From positions 1 through 64,000 of the forward strand of contig OMZV01000004.1 in the NCBI GenBank assembly GCA_900315635.1: DNA of 64,000 bases, read 5' to 3'. A program made the position numbers and the translations under genes. The notes under the pieces were generated by a model. The model did not search any database. It was not told the DNA's origin and saw only the letters and a program-made list of their open reading frames with translations. This document shows, one piece after another, positions 33,696-41,166 of the stretch. The stretch is from an uncultured Prevotella sp. (GTDB lineage: Bacteria; Bacteroidota; Bacteroidia; Bacteroidales; Bacteroidaceae). Within the stretch, counting starts at the first letter, position 1; the number at the start of each line of letters is the position of its first letter.

Positions 33696-35402
33696 ATGAA
33701 ATTTGAAGATTTAGACTTAAACGACGGAGTACTCGACGCCCTCTATGACATGCGCTTCGAGGACTGCACGCCAATACAAGAGAAATGTATACCGGAGATC
33801 CTCGCCGGACGAGATGTACTCGGCGTGGCTCAGACCGGCACCGGAAAGACGGCAGCCTATCTTCTGCCGATACTTAGCAAACTGGCTGACGGCGGATACG
33901 CTGACGATAAGATAAACTGTGTGATAATGAGTCCTACCCGCGAGCTTGCGCAACAAATCGACCAAGCTATGCAGGGATTTGCTTATTATCTCGACGGAGT
34001 GAGCAGTGTCGCTGTCTATGGCGGCAACGACGGCAACCGTTACGACCAGGAGCTGAAGAGCTTACAGCTCGGAGCCGATGTAGTTATCGCCACACCGGGA
34101 CGGTTCATCTCACATATCTCACTCGGAAATGTCGACTTAAGCCAGGTGAGCTTCTTTGTTCTCGACGAAGCCGACCGCATGCTTGACATGGGATTCTCGG
34201 AAGACATCATGACAATTGCCAAGAAACTTCCGAAGACTTGCCAGACTGTAATGTTCTCAGCCACAATGCCTAAGAAGATAGAAGACCTTGCAAAGACATT
34301 GCTTCACAACCCTGTCGAGGTGAAACTGGCTGTCAGCAAGCCTGCCGAGAAAATCCATCAGATGGCTTACATCTGCCATGAGACCCAGAAGCTGGGCATC
34401 ATCAAGGACGTATTCAAGAACGCCGACCTTAAGCGCGTGATTATTTTCTGCGGCTCAAAGATGAAGGTAAAGCAGGTTGCCGGTGCCCTCCAGCGCATGA
34501 AGATAAAGTGCGGCGAGATGCATTCCGACCTTGAGCAGTCGGAGCGCGACGACATGATGTTCAAGTTCAAGAGCGGACAGTATGACGTTATCGTTGCCAC
34601 CGACATCCTTGCCCGTGGCATTGACATCGATGATATTTCCATGGTCATCAACTATGACGTGCCTCACGATGCTGAGGATTATGTCCACCGTATCGGACGA
34701 ACAGCACGTGCCGAGCGTGACGGTCAGGCTGTCACGCTGGTAAGCGACGACGACATGGTTTACTTCCGGCAGATAGAGCAGTTCCTTGGCAAGGAAGTTG
34801 AGAAGTTGCCTCTGCCTGAGGGACTTGGCGATGCACCGGAATACAGGCGCGCTTCGGCAAAGAGCCGTCGCCGCAAGGACCGTGACCACCAAAGCCACAA
34901 GGACAAGAAGGAGCGCAACAACCGCAGCAACCGTCAGGCAAAAGAGCAGTCGCAGAACGGCGGACAGCCTCGTGACGAGAAGCAAAACAACAGACGTCGC
35001 CGCAATGGAGCCCAAGAGCAGGGCAACGCTAAAGCCCAAAAGCAGGACGAGGCAAGGCAAGACGACAACCGCAAGCAGGGCAAAGGCAGAGGACGCAACC
35101 AGGAAAAGGCTCAGAACCGTAATCAGGAGAAGGCCCGGAATGCCAGTCAGCCTAAGGCTCAGAGCCGCAATCAGAATAAGAATCAGGGCAAGGGCAACGC
35201 AAAGGAAGAGACCGCCAATGCGGCACGTAAACCTAAGAACCGGAAGGGCAACAACCGACGTAAGACTCAGAACAACAAGGAGTTCCACTCGACTAAGTAT
35301 GAGATTCGCGACGACATGAAGCTTCCGGAGAAGAAGGAAAGCGGATTCAAGAAATTGATTAAGAAGCCTCTGAAATGGCTTCATTCACTCGGTAAAAAGT
35401 AA
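33696..35402 (+). CDS. DEAD-box RNA helicase with long basic tail (RhlE-like)
   Basis: This 568-residue ATP-dependent RNA helicase has the Q motif DCTPIQEKCIP, motif I AQTGTGKT, PTRELAQQ, TPGRFI, motif II DEAD in FVLDEADRMLDMGF, SAT, and motif VI HRIGRTAR. After about residue 385 the chain is a low-complexity tail rich in Arg, Lys, Asn and Gln with loose repeats such as RNQEKAQNRNQEKARN; this is common in Bacteroidetes helicases and probably binds RNA or promotes condensation. It ends in KLIKKPLKWLHSLGKK. Its gene converges with the MATE gene across paired hairpins. Confidence 0.93.
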   Translation: MKFEDLDLNDGVLDALYDMRFEDCTPIQEKCIPEILAGRDVLGVAQTGTGKTAAYLLPILSKLADGGYADDKINCVIMSPTRELAQQIDQAMQGFAYYLDGVSSVAVYGGNDGNRYDQELKSLQLGADVVIATPGRFISHISLGNVDLSQVSFFVLDEADRMLDMGFSEDIMTIAKKLPKTCQTVMFSATMPKKIEDLAKTLLHNPVEVKLAVSKPAEKIHQMAYICHETQKLGIIKDVFKNADLKRVIIFCGSKMKVKQVAGALQRMKIKCGEMHSDLEQSERDDMMFKFKSGQYDVIVATDILARGIDIDDISMVINYDVPHDAEDYVHRIGRTARAERDGQAVTLVSDDDMVYFRQIEQFLGKEVEKLPLPEGLGDAPEYRRASAKSRRRKDRDHQSHKDKKERNNRSNRQAKEQSQNGGQPRDEKQNNRRRRNGAQEQGNAKAQKQDEARQDDNRKQGKGRGRNQEKAQNRNQEKARNASQPKAQSRNQNKNQGKGNAKEETANAARKPKNRKGNNRRKTQNNKEFHSTKYEIRDDMKLPEKKESGFKKLIKKPLKWLHSLGKK

Positions 35403-35421
35403 AGTTTATCTCGATAGAATA

Positions 35422-35504
35422 TAAAAGATACCGAATTGCATTGTAAAACGGTATCTTTTAGCTCCTAAAAGGGCATCTTTTACAAGCTAAAAGATGCCCT
35501 TTTA
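35422..35504. repeat. Paired hairpin element (TAAAAGATACC family), likely bidirectional terminator
   Basis: TAAAAGATACCG (35422-35433) pairs with CGGTATCTTTTA (35449-35460). A second hairpin, TAAAAGGGCATCTTTTA (35466-35482) with its perfect 17-bp complement (35488-35504), has a 5-base loop. The element lies between convergent genes, so it may stop transcription from both sides. Confidence 0.85.
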
Positions 35505-35537
35505 CATTTTAAGTATCAGTCCACCTTATTAATAATG

Positions 35538-36914
35538 TTAGTCCGTTACGGTCTTGGCTTTCTTCCTGTATGTACATACCGTCATATAGAAGAGGAGTAT
35601 AACAAAAGTGACAATCTCTGAAACCGGCTCGGCAAGCCAAAGTCCATCAACACCAATTGCCATTGGCAAGAGAATGAACGAAGGTATAATCAGGATATAG
35701 CCTCGGAGAAGCATGAACACCGTTGCCGGCTTATACCGCTCAAGACTTTGCAAGTAGCCGATATGGACAACATTCAGTGTGAACGGCAGGCAGGTAAGCA
35801 GGAACAGTGGTACGCCATTTCGTCCGATAGCATTCGACGGTGATGATGAATCAATGAAAAGGTTGACTATCTGTGGCGCCAACAGACATCCGGCGAAAGT
35901 CGTCAGCACGCCAAAGGTGATAGCCGTCGATACAGACAACCGGAAAGTCTCATTCACCCGCTTCTCATTGCCCAATCCATAGTTGTAGCTGACGATTGGC
36001 AATGACGACTGAGCTGTGGCATTGCCGAACATGAATATCAACGGGAACAGATAGCATGCCACCGAGAATGCCGCTACACCATCCTCATGGAGATAATGCA
36101 TGAAGACGAAGTTGCCTGTTATCATCATGCAGCTTATCGCTGTCTCGGCAACGAATGTCGGGAAGCCGAGCCGGAGCATATATCCGCTATTGCGGATGGT
36201 AAGTCTTATGGCTGTAGAAGAGAACTTCGGACGGTAAAGACGGAGCTGTTTGCTGAGGCGGATGAAGTAGTATGCCACCATCAGTGAGCCGACTCCAGCC
36301 GATATTGATGTTGCCACGGCAGCACCGAAGATGCCCCATTGCAGAGGGAACACGAATATCCAGTCGAGTATAATATTCAGTCCGGCACTGATAGCGTTTA
36401 CCGCCATAGCATAATTAGGAGCGCCGTCAAGGCGAATGGCAAACAGTCCAACCATATTAATAACCATGAACAACAGGCACGGACTGACGCCGATAAGATA
36501 CTGACGGACCATCGGATAGAGCATGTCGCTGCCGCCAAACAACTTTGTTGTTGCCCTTGGGAATCCATTAATCAGAGCCAAGGCAACCAACATAAGCAGC
36601 ATGCCGACTGTAAATGCCTGAGTTACATTGATGTTTGCAGCCTTTATATTGCCTTTGCTCAGATGGACAGCAGCCACAACGCTAACGCCACTACCGAACA
36701 TCAGGGCTATGCCGGTGGAAATCTGGAACACAGGAGCAGCAATGTTTATAGCCGCCAGTGCCTCACTGCCAACACCACGACCTACAAAGATACCATCGGC
36801 AAGATTGAGCAAAACCGATGATATTAATCCGAGTAACGTCGGGAAGAACAGCTTTCGGAAAAGCAATGGAATGCGCATCGTTCCATAGTCAATTGCATCT
36901 CTCATGCCTTTCAT
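35538..36914 (-). CDS. MATE-family efflux transporter
   Basis: This 458-residue protein has twelve predicted membrane segments in two similar halves, as in MATE cation-coupled drug exporters (LFRKLFFPTLLGLISSVLLN at the start, VGSEALAAINIAAPVFQIST, and the second half from FPTFVAETAISCMMITGNFV). It would export drugs or metabolites. Its ATG overlaps the stop of the acetyltransferase gene by four bases (ATGA), and that gene is 3 bp from an MFS gene, so all three form one operon. The substrate cannot be inferred. Confidence 0.92.
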   Translation of the reverse strand: MKGMRDAIDYGTMRIPLLFRKLFFPTLLGLISSVLLNLADGIFVGRGVGSEALAAINIAAPVFQISTGIALMFGSGVSVVAAVHLSKGNIKAANINVTQAFTVGMLLMLVALALINGFPRATTKLFGGSDMLYPMVRQYLIGVSPCLLFMVINMVGLFAIRLDGAPNYAMAVNAISAGLNIILDWIFVFPLQWGIFGAAVATSISAGVGSLMVAYYFIRLSKQLRLYRPKFSSTAIRLTIRNSGYMLRLGFPTFVAETAISCMMITGNFVFMHYLHEDGVAAFSVACYLFPLIFMFGNATAQSSLPIVSYNYGLGNEKRVNETFRLSVSTAITFGVLTTFAGCLLAPQIVNLFIDSSSPSNAIGRNGVPLFLLTCLPFTLNVVHIGYLQSLERYKPATVFMLLRGYILIIPSFILLPMAIGVDGLWLAEPVSEIVTFVILLFYMTVCTYRKKAKTVTD

Positions 36915-37450
36915 CTCTTATCTCCTTTATTACAATGATTACCAATTAGTTTCTCCATCCAAATCATGTCATACCATCGGTTGAACTTATATCCGATTTG
37001 ATGGAAATGGGCACAACGGGCGAAACCCATTGTCTCATGAAAATGTATACTGTCAAGCGGAAGGTATTCGTCAGCCTCATCCATGTATGTTATGCATGCG
37101 TTCATATTGAGGATTCCTTTCGACTTTAACTGTTTTTCCAATTCAGTGTATAAGGTCTTGCCTACTCCATGATGACGCTCTTTCATGTCAAGGTATATCG
37201 AGGTCTCGACACTCCATTGGTATGCCGCACGCGCCTTGAACTCTGATGCGTAGGCATAGCCTATTATCCTGCCGTTATCCGAAGCGACAAGATAGGGATA
37301 GTAATTGCTTATTTGACTTATCCGCTCACGGAATTCATCCAGTGTCGGGACGTCATATTCGAAGGTTATTGCGGTCTTCTCTATATATGGGGCATAGATG
37401 TCAAGCAATTCCCTTGCGTCATCCAAAGTTGCATTTCTAATATTTATCAT
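36911..37450 (-). CDS. GNAT N-acetyltransferase (phosphinothricin acetyltransferase-like)
   Basis: This 179-residue acetyltransferase starts INIRNATLDDARELLDIYAP and carries the Pat/Bar-type segments ITFEYDVPTLDEF, GYAYASEFKARAAYQWSVET and the acetyl-CoA loop ERHHGVGKTLYTELE. It would acetylate a small amine. It lies between an MFS gene (3 bp upstream) and a MATE gene (4-bp overlap), which suggests that one operon both modifies and exports a toxic compound. The compound is unknown. Confidence 0.85.
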   Translation of the reverse strand: MINIRNATLDDARELLDIYAPYIEKTAITFEYDVPTLDEFRERISQISNYYPYLVASDNGRIIGYAYASEFKARAAYQWSVETSIYLDMKERHHGVGKTLYTELEKQLKSKGILNMNACITYMDEADEYLPLDSIHFHETMGFARCAHFHQIGYKFNRWYDMIWMEKLIGNHCNKGDKR

Positions 37451-37453
37451 ACC

Positions 37454-38617
37454 TCAATTCTTCTCATAAAGTTTATGGAAATACATCAAAAGCAGGAAGC
37501 CCATGACGACAAACGGGAAGCCGACAAGTGCCGGATAAGCATAGCCCAAGCCAGCAGAAATAGGCAGTCCGCCAAAGAACGCACCGACGGCATTGCCGAA
37601 ATTGAAGGCAATCTGAATGCAACAGCCGCCCAGCATTTCGCCTCCTTTTGAATGTTCGATGATGAGCATCTGCTCCGGTGTTCCCATTCCGAAGAAGCAG
37701 GCACAGCAGAAGAACATCAATATAAGATGCAGATAGCCGAACTGCACAGTGAAGAAAATTACCAGAAGAATGACTCCGGCTATGCCTTGCAGTATGGCGG
37801 CAATCAGTCCCGGCTTGTATTTATCCGACAGATAACCGCTAAGGAGATTGCCGATGACCATGCCAAGTCCGGCAAAAGCCATATATAGAGGCAGATAGCT
37901 GGCAGTAAGTCCACCAGTTTCGACCAGCGCAGGCGAGATGTAACTGTACCAAGCCAGTATGCCGCCGTTGCCAAGCATGGTGGCAAAGATAATCAGCCAC
38001 GGGTCCAGATGTTTAAGGAACCGGAACTGTCCCTTGTATCCATTGTCGGGCAGTGGAGTTAAGTTAGGGATGAACTTAGCCACAAGCAGCAGGTCAACAA
38101 TACTGCCCAAGGCTATCACGCTAAAGGCGAAACGCCATGAAAGCATCCCCGAAAGAAGTGTCGCGGCAGGATTGCCGAGCAGATTGGCGAATGTCATTCC
38201 GGCACACATTATCGATACCGCACGTGTCTTGTGGTTCTCATCGGCAAGGCGGTAAGCCACGATTGTACCGACTCCATAGTATGCTCCATGGGGCAGTCCA
38301 CTGATAAACCGTGCTATCATAAGCCACCAGAAGCTTTGGGCTGTGACTGAAAGCACGGAACCGACAAAGATGATGGCTACCAGTCCGAAGATGATATGCT
38401 TCGGTGGAAGTTTGTGTAAGGCAATAAGGAAGGTGGCTCCGACACATACTCCGAGTGCATAGATTGATATTCCATGCCCTGCCATTGGTATAGATATGCT
38501 GAGGTCTCGGGCTAGGTCGGGAAGTATTCCTTCCATTATAAACTCCGACATGCCCAAGAGGAACGTGCCAACAGCAAGTACTATCAGACTACTAAATGAT
38601 TTTTGTGAGTTTTCCAT
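37454..38617 (-). CDS. MFS transporter (AraJ-like drug/sugar efflux)
   Basis: This 387-residue protein has about twelve membrane segments with the DHA1-type features VLAVGTFLLGMSEFIMEGIL in segment 1 and ARFISGLPHGAYYGVGTIVA in segment 4, resembling the AraJ and YdhP proteins. It is the first gene of the MFS-GNAT-MATE operon. Its upstream region consists of about eight 22-bp tandem repeats (38639-38809), which lie between it and the HAD phosphatase gene. No standard promoter element was found between the repeats and the start. Confidence 0.9.
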   Translation of the reverse strand: MENSQKSFSSLIVLAVGTFLLGMSEFIMEGILPDLARDLSISIPMAGHGISIYALGVCVGATFLIALHKLPPKHIIFGLVAIIFVGSVLSVTAQSFWWLMIARFISGLPHGAYYGVGTIVAYRLADENHKTRAVSIMCAGMTFANLLGNPAATLLSGMLSWRFAFSVIALGSIVDLLLVAKFIPNLTPLPDNGYKGQFRFLKHLDPWLIIFATMLGNGGILAWYSYISPALVETGGLTASYLPLYMAFAGLGMVIGNLLSGYLSDKYKPGLIAAILQGIAGVILLVIFFTVQFGYLHLILMFFCCACFFGMGTPEQMLIIEHSKGGEMLGGCCIQIAFNFGNAVGAFFGGLPISAGLGYAYPALVGFPFVVMGFLLLMYFHKLYEKN

Positions 38618-38638
38618 TTATACTTTTACACCATTATA

Positions 38639-38809
38639 GTGCAATGGATTATTTATTATAAGCGCAATGGATTAATTCTTTTTGTGCAATGGATTAATGA
38701 TATTTGTGCAGTTGATTAATGATATTTGTGCAGTTGATTAATGATATTTGTGCAGTTGATTAATGATATTTGTGCAGCTGATTAATGATATTTGTGCAGT
38801 TGATTAATG
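38639..38809. repeat. 22-bp tandem repeat array upstream of the MFS gene
   Basis: Six regular units start at 38684, 38706, 38728, 38750, 38772 and 38794, each reading GTGCAGTTGATTAATGATAT plus TT with small changes. Two degenerate units precede them at 38639 and 38662. The array ends inside the last codons of the HAD gene, whose stop codon (38804-38806) lies in the final partial unit. Confidence 0.92.
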
Positions 38810-39430
38810 ATTGAAGAGCTCCAGCCAATCATTGAAGTTGGTGTTTTGGAACACATTCCAGCCAACAGCTTCCTTTGCTGCATTGCAGTTGGCTTCGAGA
38901 TCATCAATGAATAATGTATCATTTGGGGCAATACCAGTCTGCCTGACGACCTTTTCAAAGATTCGATGGTCAGGCTTGTCAAGGTGCATCCGCTGTGAAA
39001 GGAACACCTTTTCGAAGTAGTCGTCCACTGTATGACCATTGTATGGGAACAAATTATCGACACAATAATCCCAATGAATGTCTATGGTATTGCTGAGCAA
39101 AAAGACCCGTTTGCCTTGAGAACGCAGTGACAAAAGGACGTCCAACTTATTATGTGGAATCCCGGCAAGCATGACATTGGCTGCGTCTATGATCTGCTTG
39201 TCGGTAATACTGAGTCCGGAAAGGTTTCTTACTCCATTGCAAAAATCCTCTGTTGAGATAAGTCCCAAGCCCAACTTACGCATCAACTCAAAACCTTCAG
39301 AATGCTGTTTTGGGTCAAGGTAAGGCGCAAGTCCAAGCTCAGCGAAAGCTTCCATGCAGCCATCGCTGTTGAGTTTGACAACAACGTTGCCTAAATCAAA
39401 GATTATATTCTTGTATGCCAGTCCGTTCAT
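38804..39430 (-). CDS. HAD-family phosphatase (YihX-like subfamily IA)
   Basis: This 208-residue hydrolase has motif I FDLGNVVVKL, where D is the nucleophile and G replaces the second Asp as in YihX-type enzymes, motif II LLSNT, a conserved lysine in LDKPDHRIFE and motif IV LFIDDLEANCNAAKEAVGWN. YihX acts on glucose 1-phosphate, but the substrate here is unknown. It has its own canonical promoter (39459-39490). The 3' end, including the stop codon, is part of a 22-bp tandem repeat array, so the C-terminal residues may have been altered by repeat expansion. Confidence 0.87.
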   Translation of the reverse strand: MNGLAYKNIIFDLGNVVVKLNSDGCMEAFAELGLAPYLDPKQHSEGFELMRKLGLGLISTEDFCNGVRNLSGLSITDKQIIDAANVMLAGIPHNKLDVLLSLRSQGKRVFLLSNTIDIHWDYCVDNLFPYNGHTVDDYFEKVFLSQRMHLDKPDHRIFEKVVRQTGIAPNDTLFIDDLEANCNAAKEAVGWNVFQNTNFNDWLELFNH

Positions 39431-39458
39431 TTCAGAATGCCAATAATGAAACCGACTG

Positions 39459-39490
39459 CAAAGGTACTGAATCTTTCTACTATATACAAA
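39459..39490 (-). promoter_or_regulatory. Promoter of the HAD phosphatase gene
   Basis: On the minus strand TTTG (39487-39490) and TACCTTTG (39459-39466) are 20 bp apart, a canonical Bacteroidetes promoter, 28 bp from the start codon. Confidence 0.75.
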
Positions 39491-39499
39491 TAAAAAAGG

Positions 39500-39799
39500 T
39501 CATTTCCCAAACAAATGAAGTAGTACATCCTTTGGCGAATAGAGAATCATCCGCGGTCCCGACCACCTCATTATCCGCCTTATATCCTCACGTTCCTTAG
39601 GTGCATAGCAATGAATCGGGCAGTTCTTGCATGCCACTTTCTTCTCTCCGAAATGGCAGTGGTCAAGCCGACGGGCTGTATAATCGATGAGATGCTGGTA
39701 CTCCGAAGGCAATTCCTCTGTCTTAATCTTAAGATGACGACGGCAGTAGAGCTCTATCATCCGGCGGACAATATACTTATCGTGTTCTATCTTCGACAT
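39500..39799 (-). CDS. ygbA: YgbA-like nitrous-oxide-stimulated promoter family protein
   Basis: This 99-residue cytoplasmic protein matches the YgbA family (PF11756). The diagnostic segment is RLDHCHFGEKKVACKNCPIH followed by CYAPKEREDIRRIMRWSGPR, with cysteines arranged as C-x9-C-x2-C-x3-C that may bind metal. In E. coli ygbA is induced by nitric oxide and helps recovery from nitrosative stress. It lies 18 bp after the LUD gene, so the two are probably co-transcribed. A hemerythrin protein of the nitric-oxide repair type is encoded 6 kb away. Confidence 0.86.
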   Translation of the reverse strand: MSKIEHDKYIVRRMIELYCRRHLKIKTEELPSEYQHLIDYTARRLDHCHFGEKKVACKNCPIHCYAPKEREDIRRIMRWSGPRMILYSPKDVLLHLFGK

Positions 39800-39817
39800 A
39801 TTAACGCTATCGAGTAA

Positions 39818-40456
39818 TTAATAGCCCAAGTCCTCGCCGACAAGTAAGACGATATGCCTACCTGCCGGATGGCTCATCCGCTGAATGGAGACATAGTTGC
39901 AAATGCTGTCCGGCGACTTGCAATCGTGACACGTGCCGTCCTTGGAACAAGGTGTATTAAGGTTGAAACGAGCCATGTTTACCGGTGCAGCAACGCTTCT
40001 GGCACGCTTGATTGCCGCATCAACGTCCTGACAAACCTTGTTTAGTCCCACCACAAAGACAACATGCTTTGGTCCCCATGTTATTGCTGCCACACGGTTG
40101 CCATTGCCGTCAATATTGACAATTACACCATCCTCACTGATGGCATTGGCACTGGCGAGATAGTAATCACATTCGAAAGCCTTACGGTATATAGCCACCT
40201 TCTCATCATCTGTCGTTGCTTCGTCACGGTCGAAGACCCTATAGTTGCCGTCCCTCAACATCGTGGTAACACCTGTAGAACGGATTGAGTCGGAGCCACC
40301 CCAAGTGATGGTGCTGCCTTCCGGTATCAGAGACTTTACCTTTTCAAGCAATTCATTGGTATCATGACAGTAATAAGCATCATAATGTCTCTGTTTCAAA
40401 TGACGGATAAGCGTTGCCGCCAGCCTTTCGTTTCTTGTTTCCTGTGGTGTATTCAT
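39818..40456 (-). CDS. LUD-domain protein (LutC/YkgG-like)
   Basis: This 212-residue protein carries the LUD (DUF162) domain of lactate-utilisation and related proteins. Marks are LIPEGSTITWGGSDSIRSTG, the segment YYLASANAISEDGVIVNIDG, and ITWGPKHVVFVVGLNKVCQD. The C-terminal cysteines (LNTPCSKDGTCHDCKSPDSI) suggest a metal or iron-sulphur site. No LutA or LutB partner is adjacent, so a lactate role is not supported. It precedes ygbA by 18 bp. Confidence 0.86.
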   Translation of the reverse strand: MNTPQETRNERLAATLIRHLKQRHYDAYYCHDTNELLEKVKSLIPEGSTITWGGSDSIRSTGVTTMLRDGNYRVFDRDEATTDDEKVAIYRKAFECDYYLASANAISEDGVIVNIDGNGNRVAAITWGPKHVVFVVGLNKVCQDVDAAIKRARSVAAPVNMARFNLNTPCSKDGTCHDCKSPDSICNYVSIQRMSHPAGRHIVLLVGEDLGY

Positions 40457-40509
40457 AATGTTCCTTGTTCCTATTTATAAAGTTCCTTATATTCTACTTA
40501 TTGTCTTCT

Positions 40510-41166
40510 TTATTCCTTACTTATAATCTTCATATACTCATCATAGCTGATGTGCTCGCCTCCCATGCTCTTAAGATGGGGAGTCTCAAACTGACAGTCG
40601 ATGAGGTTTCCACCATACTTCTGCAATAACCTTGCCAAAAATATCAGTGCAAGCTTGGATGCCGATGGCTGTAATGAGAACATACTCTCACCGAAGAACG
40701 ACCTTCCAATGGTCACCCCATAGAGTCCGCCTGCCAGTTCGCCTTCCTTCCAGACCTCAACACTTGCCGCGAAACCTTGCTCATGCAACCGCTTGTAGGC
40801 AGCTATCATGTCAGAGCCGAGCCACGCGCCTTTCTCTTTAAACCGTCCGTCAGCACGGCTGCAACCCTCAATAACATCATCAAAGTTCCTGTTAAACGTC
40901 ACATCATAAGTATGATGATTAATAAGAGTACGCATGCTGTGACTGACATGTACCTTCTCCGGAAAGATAACGAACCTGTCCATAGGGCAGAACCACATTA
41001 TTTCCTCACTTTCCTTGAAGCCATACCAGGGGAAGATGCCATTGCTGTAAGCAAGCAACAGACGGTCGACACTCAGGTCACCGCCTACAGCTATCAGTCC
41101 ATCCTCATCTCCATAATGCGGATCGGGGAAGGCAAGCACATTCTTATTCAATCGCCAGACTGCCAT
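40510..41166 (-). CDS. aat: Leucyl/phenylalanyl-tRNA-protein transferase
   Basis: This 218-residue enzyme adds Leu or Phe to proteins with N-terminal Lys or Arg and so creates N-degrons. Marks are FPDPHYGDEDGLIAVGGDLS, LLLAYSNGIFPWY, EIMWFCPMDRFVIFP, LAGGLYGVTIGRSFFGESMF and LIDCQFETPHLKSMGGEHIS. The gene overlaps the end of clpA by 23 bp, and clpS lies just upstream of clpA. One operon thus encodes the transferase, the adaptor and the unfoldase of the pathway. Length and motifs are complete. Confidence 0.95.
   Translation of the reverse strand: MAVWRLNKNVLAFPDPHYGDEDGLIAVGGDLSVDRLLLAYSNGIFPWYGFKESEEIMWFCPMDRFVIFPEKVHVSHSMRTLINHHTYDVTFNRNFDDVIEGCSRADGRFKEKGAWLGSDMIAAYKRLHEQGFAASVEVWKEGELAGGLYGVTIGRSFFGESMFSLQPSASKLALIFLARLLQKYGGNLIDCQFETPHLKSMGGEHISYDEYMKIISKE

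Noticed and set aside
34455-35384. Long 309-codon open frame on the minus strand opposite the helicase tail
   Set aside because: It is a shadow of the Arg/Lys/Gln-rich repeats of the helicase; the translation is a run of Leu and Val without a recognisable fold or start.
38639-38809. Possible CRISPR array in the 22-bp repeats
   Set aside because: Units are contiguous without unique spacers and no cas genes are near.
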